A program made the position numbers and the translations under genes. Shown here piece by piece: positions 1-8,142 of a DNA stretch of 64,000 nucleotides. The notes beneath the pieces are model-generated. The model made no database searches. It was not told the DNA's origin and saw only the letters and a program-made list of their open reading frames with translations. The first letter of the stretch is position 1. The number at the start of each line of letters is the position of its first letter. The stretch spans positions 4,278,001 through 4,342,000 of the forward strand of contig NZ_RBKT01000001.1 of the NCBI RefSeq assembly GCF_003633685.1, written 5' to 3'. This DNA comes from Micromonospora pisi (GTDB lineage: Bacteria > Actinomycetota > Actinomycetes > Mycobacteriales > Micromonosporaceae).

Positions 1-215
1 TCGGCCCGTCGCTGCGGTACGCCACGGCGAAGGTGCAGAAGATGTCGCGTTCCGGTGGCGGCGGTGGCGGCTTCGGCGCCTCCGGCGGTGGCGGTGGCGG
101 TGGTGGCCAGCAGGGCGGCGGAGGCAACTTCGACGACCCGTGGGCCACGGCAGCCCCGTCCTCCTCGGCTTCCGGTTCGGGCGGCGGAAACTTCGACGAA
201 GAGCCTCCGTTCTGA
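1..215 (+). CDS. ssb: Single-stranded DNA-binding protein, C-terminal part (5' end outside window)
   Basis: The frame is open from the left edge and reads [11 protein letters not shown], typical of the last beta strand of the bacterial SSB OB-fold. A glycine/serine-rich tail with runs of six to eight glycines follows, and the protein ends in the acidic tip DEEPPF, which SSB uses to dock DNA-processing partners. SSB coats single-stranded DNA in replication and repair. The following genes rpsR, rplI and dnaB match the usual actinobacterial rpsF-ssb-rpsR-rplI-dnaB order, so rpsF should lie just outside the window. Only about 70 residues are visible; the start cannot be seen. Confidence 0.93.
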   Translation, partial: GPSLRYATAKVQKMSRSGGGGGGFGASGGGGGGGGQQGGGGNFDDPWATAAPSSSASGSGGGNFDEEPPF

Positions 216-259
216 TGGCGCCGCCGAGCGCTCGAGATCGCAAACCAGGAGCAAGAGCA

Positions 260-499
260 ATGGCAAAGGCTGCGGCACTGCGCAAGCCGAAGAAGAAGGT
301 GAACCCGCTCGACAAGGACGGGATCACCTACATCGACTACAAGGACACCGCGCTGCTGCGGAAGTTCATCTCCGACCGCGGCAAGATCCGCGCTCGGCGG
401 GTGACTGGGGTTACCTCCCAGCAGCAGCGCCAGATCGCCCGTGCGGTCAAGAACGCCCGTGAGATGGCGCTCCTGCCGTACACGGCCACGGCCCGCTGA
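260..499 (+). CDS. rpsR: 30S ribosomal protein S18, cysteine-free form
   Basis: A 79-residue basic protein with the S18 core [29 protein letters not shown] and the C-terminal [10 protein letters not shown]. It binds 16S rRNA in the small-subunit platform beside S6. The ATG at 260 follows AGGAG (247-251) with 8 nt spacing; the longer frame starting at 140 overlaps ssb and is not needed. The N-terminal zinc-binding cysteine pair of canonical S18 is absent (VNPLDKD instead of a CxxC), so this is the zinc-independent type although it sits in the main ssb-rplI locus. It lies 44 nt after ssb and 14 nt before rplI. Confidence 0.96.
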   Translation: MAKAAALRKPKKKVNPLDKDGITYIDYKDTALLRKFISDRGKIRARRVTGVTSQQQRQIARAVKNAREMALLPYTATAR

Positions 500-513
500 G
501 AGGAGACGCTGAC

Positions 514-963
514 ATGAAGGTCATCCTGACGCAGGAAGTGTCCGGCCTCGGTTCTCCGGGCGACATCGTCGAGGTCAAGGACGGCTACGGCCGGAACTAC
601 CTGCTTCCGCAGGGCTTCGCGATCGTCTGGACCAAGGGCGCGGAGAAGCAGGTCACGGTCATCAAGCGGGCCCGTTCGGCTCGCGAGATCCGCGACCTCG
701 GCCACGCCAACGAGGTCAAGGGCCAGCTCGAAGGGCTCAAGATCAGCCTGAAGGCGCGGGCCGGCGACGGTGGCCGCCTCTTCGGCTCGGTCACCCCGGC
801 CGAGGTCGTCGACGCGGTCAAGGCCGCTGGCGGCCCCGTGCTCGACCGGCGCCGGCTGGAGCTGCCCGGCCACATCAAGTCGATCGGTGCGTACGCGGTG
901 CGGGTCAAGCTGCACCCGGAGGTCACCGCCAAGTTCGACCTGAACGTGGTACAGGGACGCTAG
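514..963 (+). CDS. rplI: 50S ribosomal protein L9
   Basis: A 149-residue protein starting [32 protein letters not shown], the L9 N-terminal RNA-binding signature. A central connecting helix (about 41-75) and the C-terminal domain with [12 protein letters not shown] follow. It binds 23S rRNA near the L1 stalk. Length equals the family norm. The ATG is preceded by AGGAG at 501-505 (8 nt spacing). It is the last gene of the ssb-rpsR-rplI run, and a strong hairpin follows at 975-1014. Confidence 0.97.
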   Translation: MKVILTQEVSGLGSPGDIVEVKDGYGRNYLLPQGFAIVWTKGAEKQVTVIKRARSAREIRDLGHANEVKGQLEGLKISLKARAGDGGRLFGSVTPAEVVDAVKAAGGPVLDRRRLELPGHIKSIGAYAVRVKLHPEVTAKFDLNVVQGR

Positions 964-974
964 TCCGGAACTGA

Positions 975-1014
975 CGAGTGAAGGCCGTGCCCCTACGGGC
1001 GCGGCCTTCACTCG
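975..1014. terminator. Terminator-like hairpin between rplI and a convergent gene
   Basis: An 18-bp inverted repeat (one G-T pair) with a CTAC loop starts 12 nt after the rplI stop. There is no clear T-run. It lies between convergent genes and could serve both strands. Confidence 0.75.
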
Positions 1015-1058
1015 TGTCCGGCACCAATGTCGTGGTACGGGCCGGGCCCGGCATACGG

Positions 1059-3206
1059 TCAGCCGAGTGGTTGGCCCGTGATCACGCTGTACAGAACCGT
1101 GGAAAGACCTCCGCCGACCACAGCCGAGGCGAGCCCGAGACTGGCCGGACGCCACGCCTTGCTGACCCAGCGCAGCAGTAGCGCCACCACCAGGCTCCCC
1201 ATCAGGGCGGCCCCGAAGCGGGGCGCCGCGCCGAGGATGGAGGTGAGCGCCTGGGCCCGGTCCGAATCGCACCCGCCCCCACTGGGGTCGGTGACACAAC
1301 CCGGCGGCGGGCTGTTGTCCAGGGTCACCAGCCAGATGAAGAAGACCAGCACCGGTACGGCGTACCAGGCGGCGGTGTAGAGCACCGCGGCGAGATGGGT
1401 GCCGGGCTCGGCGTCGAGCAGGTCCTCCTCGATCCGGCGACTGCTCCGACCAGGTCGCGCGGCCGGGTCGGGCGTGCCATTCGGGGTGGTGCGGCCGCTC
1501 CGGGTCACCTGGCTGACGCTCGGACCGCCCCGCTTGCTCCGGCTGGTACGGGGCTCGGCGGGCACCTCGACGACCCGGCTGCCCGTTGTCGTCGGTGTCG
1601 GATCGTCCGGTGGCCTGATCCTCGGCGGACGGGGGTAGGCGACCGCCGGCGACCGGGGCGCGGAGGTGGGCGTCTCCATCCAGCGCGGGTCGTCGTCGGC
1701 GAGCCGGGCGCCGGACCAGAAGTCGCTGCCCCGCTCGCGCCACGACGGGCCGGCGCCGGCCCGTCGCTCCTGCTCGTCCAGCGCGTCCAGTTCGCTGCGG
1801 TCCCAGACGCCGGTGTCGGTGAACCGGTCCCACTGGCCGGTGTCGGTGAACGAACTCCAGACCCTCGGCTCCGCCTCCCGGTCCGGTCGGTCGGTCTCGT
1901 CGAACCGGTCCCACTGGCCGGTGTCGGTGAGCCGGTCCCACTGGCCGGTGTCCGAGGCCCGGTGCCGGTGGCCCTCGCCCACCTCGGTCACCCGGTTCCA
2001 CTGCCCGGTCTCGGTGAACCTGTCCCGACTCCGGCCACCGGTCGACGGGTCGGCACCCGTCACCCGGCCACCTGTCGACGCCTCATCCGTCGTACGGCCG
2101 CGTCGGCCCCGGTCGCGGGTCGACCGGCCGCCCTCATCCGGTCCGCCGGCCGTACGTTGCTCGGACTCCGGGTCGGTTCGCTGGCCGCGCCGCCTGGTCA
2201 CCGGGTCACCCGTGCCCGCCGTCGTACGCGGCCCCGACCACTCGGCTCGACCATCGCGTTCCCGCCGGTCGGCGCGCCTGCCGGGCTCGGCGCGGCGCGC
2301 GCCACCCCGACCTGGGGTCGGGTCCGGTGGCGGCTCGGGACGGTCCTCGCTGCCCCAGTGCCAGACGCCGGTGTCGGTGAACTGATCCCAGCGCCCGGTC
2401 TCCGTCGAGCGGTCGTCCCGGCGTGGCCTGCCGGTCCGGCTCCACTGCCGGCCGCCGGTGCTTTCGCTGCCGCCGCTGCTCTCGGGCCCGCTGGTGCTCT
2501 TCCAACCGGTGTCGGTCAGTTCGTCCCGACGGTCGGCCGGCCGGTCGTCGGACCGGTCACGATCGCGCCGGTCCGACCGCCGTCGACCGCCACTCGACGA
2601 CCCGCTGGTACGGGTACTCCCCGAGCGGGCGTCGTCGTCGCTCCGGGCGGCCCAGGTCCGACCGGTTTCCGCCGCCGGGCGGCGCGGTTCGGCGTACCCG
2701 TCCTCCCGGCCGGTGCGGCGATCCCCGGACCGGCCGTCGATCTTGTCGGCGTGCCGGCCCGCTCCGCGCGGGCGCTCCTCCTCGGCCTCGGTTTCCGCCC
2801 GGCGTCGCCGCCCGGTGGTGGTGGGCTCGGAGTCGGACCAACCGGTCGGCGCGGTCCAGTAGTCCGTGGCCGGGCCGCCGCTGTCCCGCCCGCTCGTCCT
2901 CGGCGCCTCGGTACGGGGCAGGTCGGCGCCACGGGGAATGTCCGCCCAACGCGGAGCCCGCTCGTCATCGCCACGGTGCCGGCCGCTGTCGTCGCGATCC
3001 GTGGTGGACGACTCCCGCGCCCAGGTGGGCGTGTACCGGTCGGGATCACCACGGTGGGCGCCCCGGCCGCGACCGGGGGGCTGGTATCCCTCACCGGTGT
3101 GCGAGTGGGGGTCACCAGGGCGCGGATCACCGTCATCGACCCAGGCGTCGGCTGGGCGCCGAACGGGGCGGGTGAGCTCACCGCGCCCCCAGTCCCGATA
3201 GTCCAC
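1059..3206 (-). CDS. Large disordered repeat protein with C-terminal membrane segments, unknown function
   Basis: About 715 residues. Most of the protein is low-complexity Arg/Asp/Gly/Ser/Thr sequence. It carries many short repeats of the type TDTGQWDRF (also TETGQWNRV, TDTGVWDRS), concentrated at nucleotides about 1780-2030 and 2340-2410. The last 110 residues hold three hydrophobic segments (YAVPVLVFFIWLVTL, ALMGSLVVALLLRWV and a final Gly/Ala-rich one) separated by a loop with two cysteines. I infer a membrane-anchored protein with a long cytoplasmic tail. I chose GTG 3206 (VDYRDWGRGEL), with AGAAAGG 13 nt upstream; a TTG at 3275 is an alternative. The function is not recognised. Convergent to rplI, divergent from dnaB. 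Confidence 0.72.
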   Translation of the reverse strand: MDYRDWGRGELTRPVRRPADAWVDDGDPRPGDPHSHTGEGYQPPGRGRGAHRGDPDRYTPTWARESSTTDRDDSGRHRGDDERAPRWADIPRGADLPRTEAPRTSGRDSGGPATDYWTAPTGWSDSEPTTTGRRRRAETEAEEERPRGAGRHADKIDGRSGDRRTGREDGYAEPRRPAAETGRTWAARSDDDARSGSTRTSGSSSGGRRRSDRRDRDRSDDRPADRRDELTDTGWKSTSGPESSGGSESTGGRQWSRTGRPRRDDRSTETGRWDQFTDTGVWHWGSEDRPEPPPDPTPGRGGARRAEPGRRADRRERDGRAEWSGPRTTAGTGDPVTRRRGQRTDPESEQRTAGGPDEGGRSTRDRGRRGRTTDEASTGGRVTGADPSTGGRSRDRFTETGQWNRVTEVGEGHRHRASDTGQWDRLTDTGQWDRFDETDRPDREAEPRVWSSFTDTGQWDRFTDTGVWDRSELDALDEQERRAGAGPSWRERGSDFWSGARLADDDPRWMETPTSAPRSPAVAYPRPPRIRPPDDPTPTTTGSRVVEVPAEPRTSRSKRGGPSVSQVTRSGRTTPNGTPDPAARPGRSSRRIEEDLLDAEPGTHLAAVLYTAAWYAVPVLVFFIWLVTLDNSPPPGCVTDPSGGGCDSDRAQALTSILGAAPRFGAALMGSLVVALLLRWVSKAWRPASLGLASAVVGGGLSTVLYSVITGQPLG

Positions 3207-3275
3207 GGCCGGAGCGTGACCTTTCTGAGATCGAATGGCAATCGACCGTCCAGACAGACATGTCGATGCCGACAA

Positions 3276-3618
3276 AAATCATGCCAGCTCGGACGGATCT
3301 TCCTGGAGTTTTCTTTCTCCACACCGTGGGGACGGAGTAGGCCCAAGTCACGGCGGGTACAGGCTACCTTCCCCAGGCGTTATGCACAGCCTGTGCACAG
3401 GGCCGCGCACACCCTGGCGCCCACTGTCCACAGGTTGTCCCGAGGCTCATCCACCGCTGCGTTTGGGGTCCTGACCTCGACTTTCGTATGGTTACCTCGC
3501 GGATCCCCGCCCCTGACGCGATGGCCCCCGGTCGTATCGGAGGGCTGGCCCGAACCGAAAACTTGTCACACCTCGGCGGTTCGCTCAGAGACAGCCGATC
3601 CAGCGGAGGGGGGAGTCG
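3276..3618. promoter_or_regulatory. Divergent promoter region with DnaA-box-like sites
   Basis: A 343-nt gap between the minus-strand repeat-protein gene and dnaB. Three DnaA-box-like nonamers lie within 53 nt: TTATGCACA at 3380-3388, CTGTGCACA on the minus strand at 3392-3400, and CTGTCCACA at 3424-3432. They have one to two mismatches to TTRTCCACA. DnaA might regulate dnaB here (inference); no gene is seen in the gap. Confidence 0.5.
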
Positions 3619-6051
3619 GTGTCGGTCAGCGATGAAATCCGCGCGGAGGCCAGGTCGGCGGGACCGCCCGCAGGCCCACCGGCCCAGCGCGACGGCCAGT
3701 TCGACAAGACCCCGCCGCAGGACATCGCGGCCGAGCAGTGCGTGCTCGGCGGAATGCTGCTCTCCAAGGACGCCATCGCGGACGTGGTGGAGATCCTCAA
3801 GACGAACGATTTCTACCGGCCCGTGCACGGCACGATCTTCGACGTGATCCTCGACCTCTACGGTCGCGGGGAGCCCGCCGACTCGATCACCGTGGCGGCC
3901 GCCCTGGCCGACGCCGGGGACCTGGCCCGGATCGGTGGGGCTCCGTACCTGCACACGCTGATCGCCAGCGTGCCGACCGCGGCCAACGCCGGCTATTACG
4001 CCCGGATCGTCGGGGAGCGGGCGGTACTGCGCCGACTGGTCGAGGCCGGCACCCGCATCGTCCAACTCGGGTACGGTTCCGCCGCCGGCGGCGGGCGCGA
4101 CGTGGACGACGTGGTCGACCTGGCCCAGCAGGCCATCTACGACGTCACCGAGAAGCGGGTGAGCGAGGACTTCGCGATCCTCGCCGACATGCTCCAGCCC
4201 ACGCTCGACGAGATCGAGGCGGTCGGGGCCCAGGGCGGGGTGATGACCGGCGTACCGACCGGTTTCTCTGATTTGGACCGATTGCTGAATGGGCTCCACC
4301 CGGGCCAGCTGATCATCGTCGCCGGCCGTCCCGGCCTCGGCAAGGCGCTCGCCCTCGACACGCCGCTGCCCACCCCCACCGGTTGGACCACGATGGGCGC
4401 GGTCAGGACCGGTGACCGCTTGATCGGTGCCGACGGGCAACCGACCACCGTCACCGCCGCGTTCGAGGTCAGGTACGACCGCCCCTGTTACGAGGTGGAG
4501 TTCTCCGACGGCAGCCGGATCGTCGCCGACGCCGAGCATCTCTGGCAGACCACCACCCTCGCGGAGCGCGCGGTTGTCGCCGGGGTGACCACCACGGCGG
4601 GCAGCGCGACCGCCGGCAGCCCCACAACGCCGTCCACGGACGGCGTACGCACCACCGTGGAGATCGCCACCACGCTCTGGACGACGGACGAGCCCGCCAC
4701 CGCGTACGGCGCGGAGACGACGGGGGGAGCCACCCGCGTCGCCGTACGGCGGCCGAACCACGCGGTCGAGAACACCAAGCCGCTGCGGTTGCCCGAACGC
4801 GAACTGCCGGTGCCGCCGTACGCGCTCGGTGTCTGGCTCGGGGACGGGTCGCGGCCCGGCAAGCGCCACCACGTACCCGCGATCAATGATCTGCTCGCCC
4901 CGTCCGGCGAGGCACGGGACCAGCGGATACCACCCGCCTACCTGCGTGCGGCCGAGGTGCAGCGCCGGGCTCTGCTGGCCGGACTGGTCGACCCGGCCGC
5001 GACGGTGGGCGCGCGGGGCGAGATCCGTTACGTGACCGCCTCCGCCCAGCTCGCCGAGGACGTGACCGAACTTGTCGTCAGCCTCGGCTACCACTGCTCG
5101 GTGACCCCGCCGGAACGGTCCCACCAGGCGACGAAGGCCAGGTCCGGCGGTTACACCGTGACGTTCTCGACCTCGGACGAGGTGTTCCGGGTGTCGGACC
5201 AGGGGTTGGCGCACCGGACTCGGCGGGAGGCCGTACCGGCCCGCGACGCCGACCGGCGGTTCATCGTCGCGGTGCGACCGGTGCCGAGCGTGCCGGTCCG
5301 CTGTGTGACGGTCGACAACGACGACCACCTGTACCTGGCCGGGCGATCGATGATCCCGACGCACAACAGCACCGCGTCGATGGACTTCGCCCGGAACGCG
5401 GCGATCCGGGCCAACCACGCGGCGGCGATCTTCTCGCTCGAAATGAGCAAGGTCGAGATCGTGATGCGGCTGCTCTCGGCCGAGGCCCGGGTGCCACTGC
5501 ACGTGCTGCGCAGCGGGCAGCTCTCGGACGACGACTGGACCAAACTGGCCCGCTGCATGGGTGAGATCAGCGAGGCCCCGCTGTTCGTCGACGACACACC
5601 GAACATGAACCTGATGGAGATCCGGGCGAAGGCGCGGCGGCTCAAGCAGCGGCACGACCTGAAAATGATCGTGGTCGACTATCTCCAGCTGATGAGTTCG
5701 CCGAAGAAAACCGAGAGTCGTCAGCAGGAGGTCGCGGAGCTGTCCCGGGGACTGAAGCTGCTGGCCAAGGAGGTCGAGTGTCCGGTCATCGCGGTGAGTC
5801 AGCTCAACCGTGGTCCGGAGCAACGTACCGACAAGCGACCCCAATTGTCCGATTTGCGGGAATCTGGGTCGATTGAGCAGGATGCGGACGTGGTAATCCT
5901 GCTGCACCGCGACGACTACTACGACAAGGAGTCGCCGCGCGCGGGCGAGGCGGACTTCATCGTGGCCAAGCACCGTAACGGCCCCACCGACACGGTGACC
6001 GTCGCGGCGCAGCTGCACCTCTCCCGCTTCGTCGACATGGCGATCGTCTGA
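3619..6051 (+). CDS. dnaB: Replicative DNA helicase DnaB carrying a class 3 intein
   Basis: An 810-residue precursor; removing the 341-residue intein leaves a 469-residue DnaB, a normal length. The N-terminal domain (about 20-180) includes PQDIAAEQCVLGGML. The RecA-like ATPase domain begins PTGFSDLDRLLNG, with Walker A GRPGLGK split from its Ser by the intein at residue 243. After residue 583 come FSLEMSK, the Walker B region MIVVDYLQLM, QLNRGPE and the C-terminal arginine region AKHRNGPTD. DnaB is the hexameric fork helicase. The GTG start follows GGAGGGGGGAG. Without splicing the P-loop is interrupted, so helicase activity depends on intein removal. An 11-bp stem hairpin follows the gene. 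Confidence 0.97.
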   Translation: MSVSDEIRAEARSAGPPAGPPAQRDGQFDKTPPQDIAAEQCVLGGMLLSKDAIADVVEILKTNDFYRPVHGTIFDVILDLYGRGEPADSITVAAALADAGDLARIGGAPYLHTLIASVPTAANAGYYARIVGERAVLRRLVEAGTRIVQLGYGSAAGGGRDVDDVVDLAQQAIYDVTEKRVSEDFAILADMLQPTLDEIEAVGAQGGVMTGVPTGFSDLDRLLNGLHPGQLIIVAGRPGLGKALALDTPLPTPTGWTTMGAVRTGDRLIGADGQPTTVTAAFEVRYDRPCYEVEFSDGSRIVADAEHLWQTTTLAERAVVAGVTTTAGSATAGSPTTPSTDGVRTTVEIATTLWTTDEPATAYGAETTGGATRVAVRRPNHAVENTKPLRLPERELPVPPYALGVWLGDGSRPGKRHHVPAINDLLAPSGEARDQRIPPAYLRAAEVQRRALLAGLVDPAATVGARGEIRYVTASAQLAEDVTELVVSLGYHCSVTPPERSHQATKARSGGYTVTFSTSDEVFRVSDQGLAHRTRREAVPARDADRRFIVAVRPVPSVPVRCVTVDNDDHLYLAGRSMIPTHNSTASMDFARNAAIRANHAAAIFSLEMSKVEIVMRLLSAEARVPLHVLRSGQLSDDDWTKLARCMGEISEAPLFVDDTPNMNLMEIRAKARRLKQRHDLKMIVVDYLQLMSSPKKTESRQQEVAELSRGLKLLAKEVECPVIAVSQLNRGPEQRTDKRPQLSDLRESGSIEQDADVVILLHRDDYYDKESPRAGEADFIVAKHRNGPTDTVTVAAQLHLSRFVDMAIV
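4345..5367 (+). other. Class 3 intein in the DnaB P-loop, with a degenerate LAGLIDADG endonuclease
   Basis: This in-frame insert encodes residues 243-583 and starts with Ala, not Cys or Ser. It ends THN before extein Ser584. It shows the class 3 signature: Trp309 in block B (DAEHLW, with His307), the block F nucleophile Cys562 (RCVTVDNDDHLYLAG) and Thr581 in block G. Class 3 inteins splice by direct attack of the block F Cys. A homing endonuclease region is present. The first motif ALGVWLGDGS keeps Asp409, but the second reads LLAGLVDPAAT (residues 453-462) with the usual catalytic Asp and Gly replaced by Ala. Linkers are short and Thr/Ala-rich. Splicing residues look intact; the endonuclease is probably dead (inference). 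Confidence 0.93.
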
Positions 6052-6071
6052 CCGACGCCTCGACGCGGGTG

Positions 6072-6099
6072 CCGGCCAGGGCCCGAAAGCCCTGGCCGG
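6072..6099. terminator. Hairpin terminator between dnaB and a convergent gene
   Basis: A perfect 11-bp stem (CCGGCCAGGGC and its complement) with a 6-nt CCGAAA loop, 20 nt after the dnaB stop and before the end of the convergent zinc-ribbon gene. Confidence 0.8.
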
Positions 6100-6117
6100 A
6101 CAGGTCGCTATCGAAGG

Positions 6118-6534
6118 TCAGTCGAAGAGCTCGTTGAGGAAGCTCTTGCGCTTCTTGTTCCGGTAGTGCCCGTGGTAACCCTGGTGCTGGTGCTGCTGCC
6201 CGTACACCGGGGCCGGCGGGTAGCCGTGGGTGACCGGCGGCGGCGGGGCGTGGCCCGGCGTGGGGTAGCCGGGCTGGTGCTGACCCGGGGCGGGCGGCGG
6301 CGGGTAGCCGGCACCCGGCGGAGGCGGCGGTGCGTAACCACCGGCCGGCGCGGCGGACGGCTGCCGGGGCGGGGTGCCGCCCTGCTGGTTCCAGTTCGCC
6401 TCAGCCTCGAAAAGCTTCTCCAGCTCGCCACGGTCGAGGAAGATCCCGCGGCATTCGCTGCACTGGTCTACGGTGACGCCGCTGCGCTCGTACTGGCGCA
6501 TGTCGCCCTGGCACTTCGGACATGTCAGATGCAT
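6118..6534 (-). CDS. Zinc-ribbon protein (TFIIB-type) with a Pro/Gly/His-rich tail
   Basis: 138 residues. The N-terminal 40 residues form a zf-TFIIB-type ribbon: MHLTCPKCQGDMR, then CSECRGIFLDRGELEKL, i.e. two CxxC knuckles followed by the family's GIFLDRGEL motif. From residue 50 the protein is proline-, glycine-, tyrosine- and histidine-rich, and it ends in a basic KKRKSFLNELFD. The function of these ribbon proteins is not established; nucleic acid or protein binding is possible. ATG 6534 places the ribbon at the N terminus. A GTG at 6570 would add 12 residues and overlap the upstream phosphoribosyltransferase by 8 nt. It is probably cotranscribed with that gene. Confidence 0.85.
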   Translation of the reverse strand: MHLTCPKCQGDMRQYERSGVTVDQCSECRGIFLDRGELEKLFEAEANWNQQGGTPPRQPSAAPAGGYAPPPPPGAGYPPPPAPGQHQPGYPTPGHAPPPPVTHGYPPAPVYGQQHQHQGYHGHYRNKKRKSFLNELFD

Positions 6535-6562
6535 CACTCGAAGGTACCGGGTCGAGTCACCT

Positions 6563-7192
6563 TCACCCACCGAGCATGGCCGTTACTTCCCCGTCGGACA
6601 CCTCGTGGAAGTCGTCGTAGAAGCGGCTCACCGCGCCGAAGTCGTCCGGCCGCTGCGGGCAGACCACCTCGTCCGCCTCCGCGACGAGGGCGTGGTACGC
6701 GGCGGGCGAACCCACCGGCACCGCCACCACCACCCGACGCGCGCCGAGTCGGCGGGCGACCGCCACGGCGGCGCGGGCGGTCGCGCCGGTGGCGAGCCCG
6801 TCGTCCACGATCACCGCGGTACGTCCGTCGAGCGACAACGGTGGCCGACCCGCCCGGTACAGCCGCTCCCGGCGTTCCAGTTCCGCGGTCTCCCGGCGTA
6901 CCACCTCGGCCTGCTGCTCCGGGGAGACATGGTCCGCCAGCTCCGGATTCAGCACCTGGACCCCGCCGGGGCCGAGCGCCCCGAACGCCACCTCCGGGGC
7001 CTGTGGCAGGCCGAGCTTGCGTACGACCAGGACGTCGAGGGGTGCGCCGAGCCGTTCGGCCACCGTGGCGGCCACCGGCACGCCGCCCCGTACCAGGCCG
7101 AGCACGGTGTTGTCGGACCGGTCGGCGAGCTCGGTCAGCCGGTCCGCGAGAGCGGCACCCGCGTCGGCCCGGTCCCGGTAGGTCGTGGTCAT
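6563..7192 (-). CDS. Phosphoribosyltransferase family protein
   Basis: 209 residues with a type I phosphoribosyltransferase fold. GLVRGGVPVAATVAERLGAPLDVLVVRKLG is the N-terminal core and VIVDDGLATGATARAA is the PRPP-binding loop with its acidic pair. The C-terminal region VVCPQRPDDFGAVSRFYDDFHEVSD resembles the family of stand-alone enzymes found next to stress genes and hydrolases. The natural substrate cannot be told from sequence. The ATG at 7192 gives MTTTYRDRADAG. It lies upstream of the zinc-ribbon gene. The 135-nt gap to the crcB pair suggests its own promoter. Confidence 0.88.
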   Translation of the reverse strand: MTTTYRDRADAGAALADRLTELADRSDNTVLGLVRGGVPVAATVAERLGAPLDVLVVRKLGLPQAPEVAFGALGPGGVQVLNPELADHVSPEQQAEVVRRETAELERRERLYRAGRPPLSLDGRTAVIVDDGLATGATARAAVAVARRLGARRVVVAVPVGSPAAYHALVAEADEVVCPQRPDDFGAVSRFYDDFHEVSDGEVTAMLGG

Positions 7193-7327
7193 GCCTCAAG
7201 GTGTACGCCTCGCCGGCCCGCCCCGCCTGCCAGTCGCGCCAGATTGCCCGGGTACGAATCCGCCGGTGCCCGCGCCCGGTCGGGTCCAGCCCGCCGGTGT
7301 ACGCCGCCAGGTTCAGCCCGTCGGGGT

Positions 7328-7696
7328 TCAGCGCAGCCCGCCGAGCCACCAGCCGAGGGCCGCCGCGCCGAGTCCGGCGACCAGCGTCGCGGCGACGTTG
7401 CACAGGGCCCGCAGCCGCCCCCCGGGACCGTCGCCCGCCAGCCGTACGGTCTCGTAGCTGAAGGTGGAGTACGTCGTCAGCGCGCCACAGAAGCCCGTGC
7501 CGAGGAGTGTGCCCACCCACCCCGGCACGGTGCCGCCGAGGCCGGCGAGGAGTCCGAGCACCAGGGAGCCCAGCACGTTGACGATGAGCGTGCCCCACGG
7601 CAGGGTGACGCCGAGCAGGCGGCCGGCGAGCCGGTCCACCAGGAACCGGCAGGGCGCGCCGACCGCCCCGCCGGCCAGGACCAGGAGCAGGGTCAT
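7328..7696 (-). CDS. crcB: Fluoride ion channel CrcB/FluC, second subunit
   Basis: 122 residues with four hydrophobic segments. Fluc hallmarks are LAGGAVGAPCRFLVD at the N terminus, the conserved Asn in PWGTLIVNVLGS, and the GALTTYSTFSYE break in the third helix that carries the pore phenylalanine box. CrcB exports fluoride as a dual-topology dimer; with the preceding paralog it probably forms an antiparallel heterodimer (inference). ATG 7696 overlaps the stop of the first crcB by 4 nt (ATGA), so the two are translationally coupled. The longer frame opening at 7948 merely reads back into the first crcB. Confidence 0.93.
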   Translation of the reverse strand: MTLLLVLAGGAVGAPCRFLVDRLAGRLLGVTLPWGTLIVNVLGSLVLGLLAGLGGTVPGWVGTLLGTGFCGALTTYSTFSYETVRLAGDGPGGRLRALCNVAATLVAGLGAAALGWWLGGLR

Positions 7697-8142
7697 GGTT
7701 TCGGCCCGATCCGGGCGACCAGCCAACCGCCGAGCCAGACGGCGATCAACGCACCGGCCAGGGTGCCGAAGACGTACCCGGCCGCGAGCAGGGGCCGCCC
7801 GGTGTCCAGCAGGCCACGGGTCTCGACCGCGTAGGTGGAAAAGGTGGTGTATCCGCCGAGCACCCCGGTGCCGAGGAAGGGGCGGAGCAGCCGATGCGGG
7901 GCGATCCGGGCGGTGACGAAGGCCATCAGCATGCCGAGCAGGGCGCAACCGGTCAGGTTGATGACCAGGGTCGCCCAGGGCAGCTGGCCCGACGGGGTCG
8001 GCCAGGCCACGCTCACGCCGTACCGGGCGGCGGAGCCGAGAGCGCCTCCGAGTGCCACCGCCGCGACCACGTCCCAGGGCAGCCGGTCGGGGAGCGTGCC
8101 GGCCGTGGGTCCGCCGTGCGGCGCGATGCCCTTACGGGTCAT
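7693..8142 (-). CDS. crcB: Fluoride ion channel CrcB/FluC, first subunit
   Basis: 149 residues. Four hydrophobic helices carry ALGGALGSAARYGVS, Asn in WATLVINLTGCALLG, and GVLGGYTTFSTYAVE, the Fluc signature. The N terminus is about 25 residues longer than in its partner. No fluoride riboswitch leader can lie upstream, because the ATG at 8142 overlaps the stop of the GT-C-like gene by 4 nt. It is the third gene of a chain of 4-nt overlaps running from the GGDEF-EAL gene to the second crcB. Assignment as half of a heterodimeric channel is based on the tandem arrangement. Confidence 0.93.
   Translation of the reverse strand: MTRKGIAPHGGPTAGTLPDRLPWDVVAAVALGGALGSAARYGVSVAWPTPSGQLPWATLVINLTGCALLGMLMAFVTARIAPHRLLRPFLGTGVLGGYTTFSTYAVETRGLLDTGRPLLAAGYVFGTLAGALIAVWLGGWLVARIGPKP

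Noticed and set aside
3376-3435. Chromosomal replication origin
   Set aside because: Only three degenerate boxes and no dnaA, dnaN or rpmH nearby; too few for an actinobacterial origin.
1395-3635. Long plus-strand ORFs opposite the disordered protein
   Set aside because: Their translation is Pro/Arg/Gly-rich, as expected from antisense of Arg/Asp/Gly repeats in a high-GC gene; no start signal or family pattern.
3364-6018. 884-aa minus-strand ORF opposite dnaB
   Set aside because: It is the shadow of dnaB plus intein; dnaB has clear motifs throughout and this frame has none.
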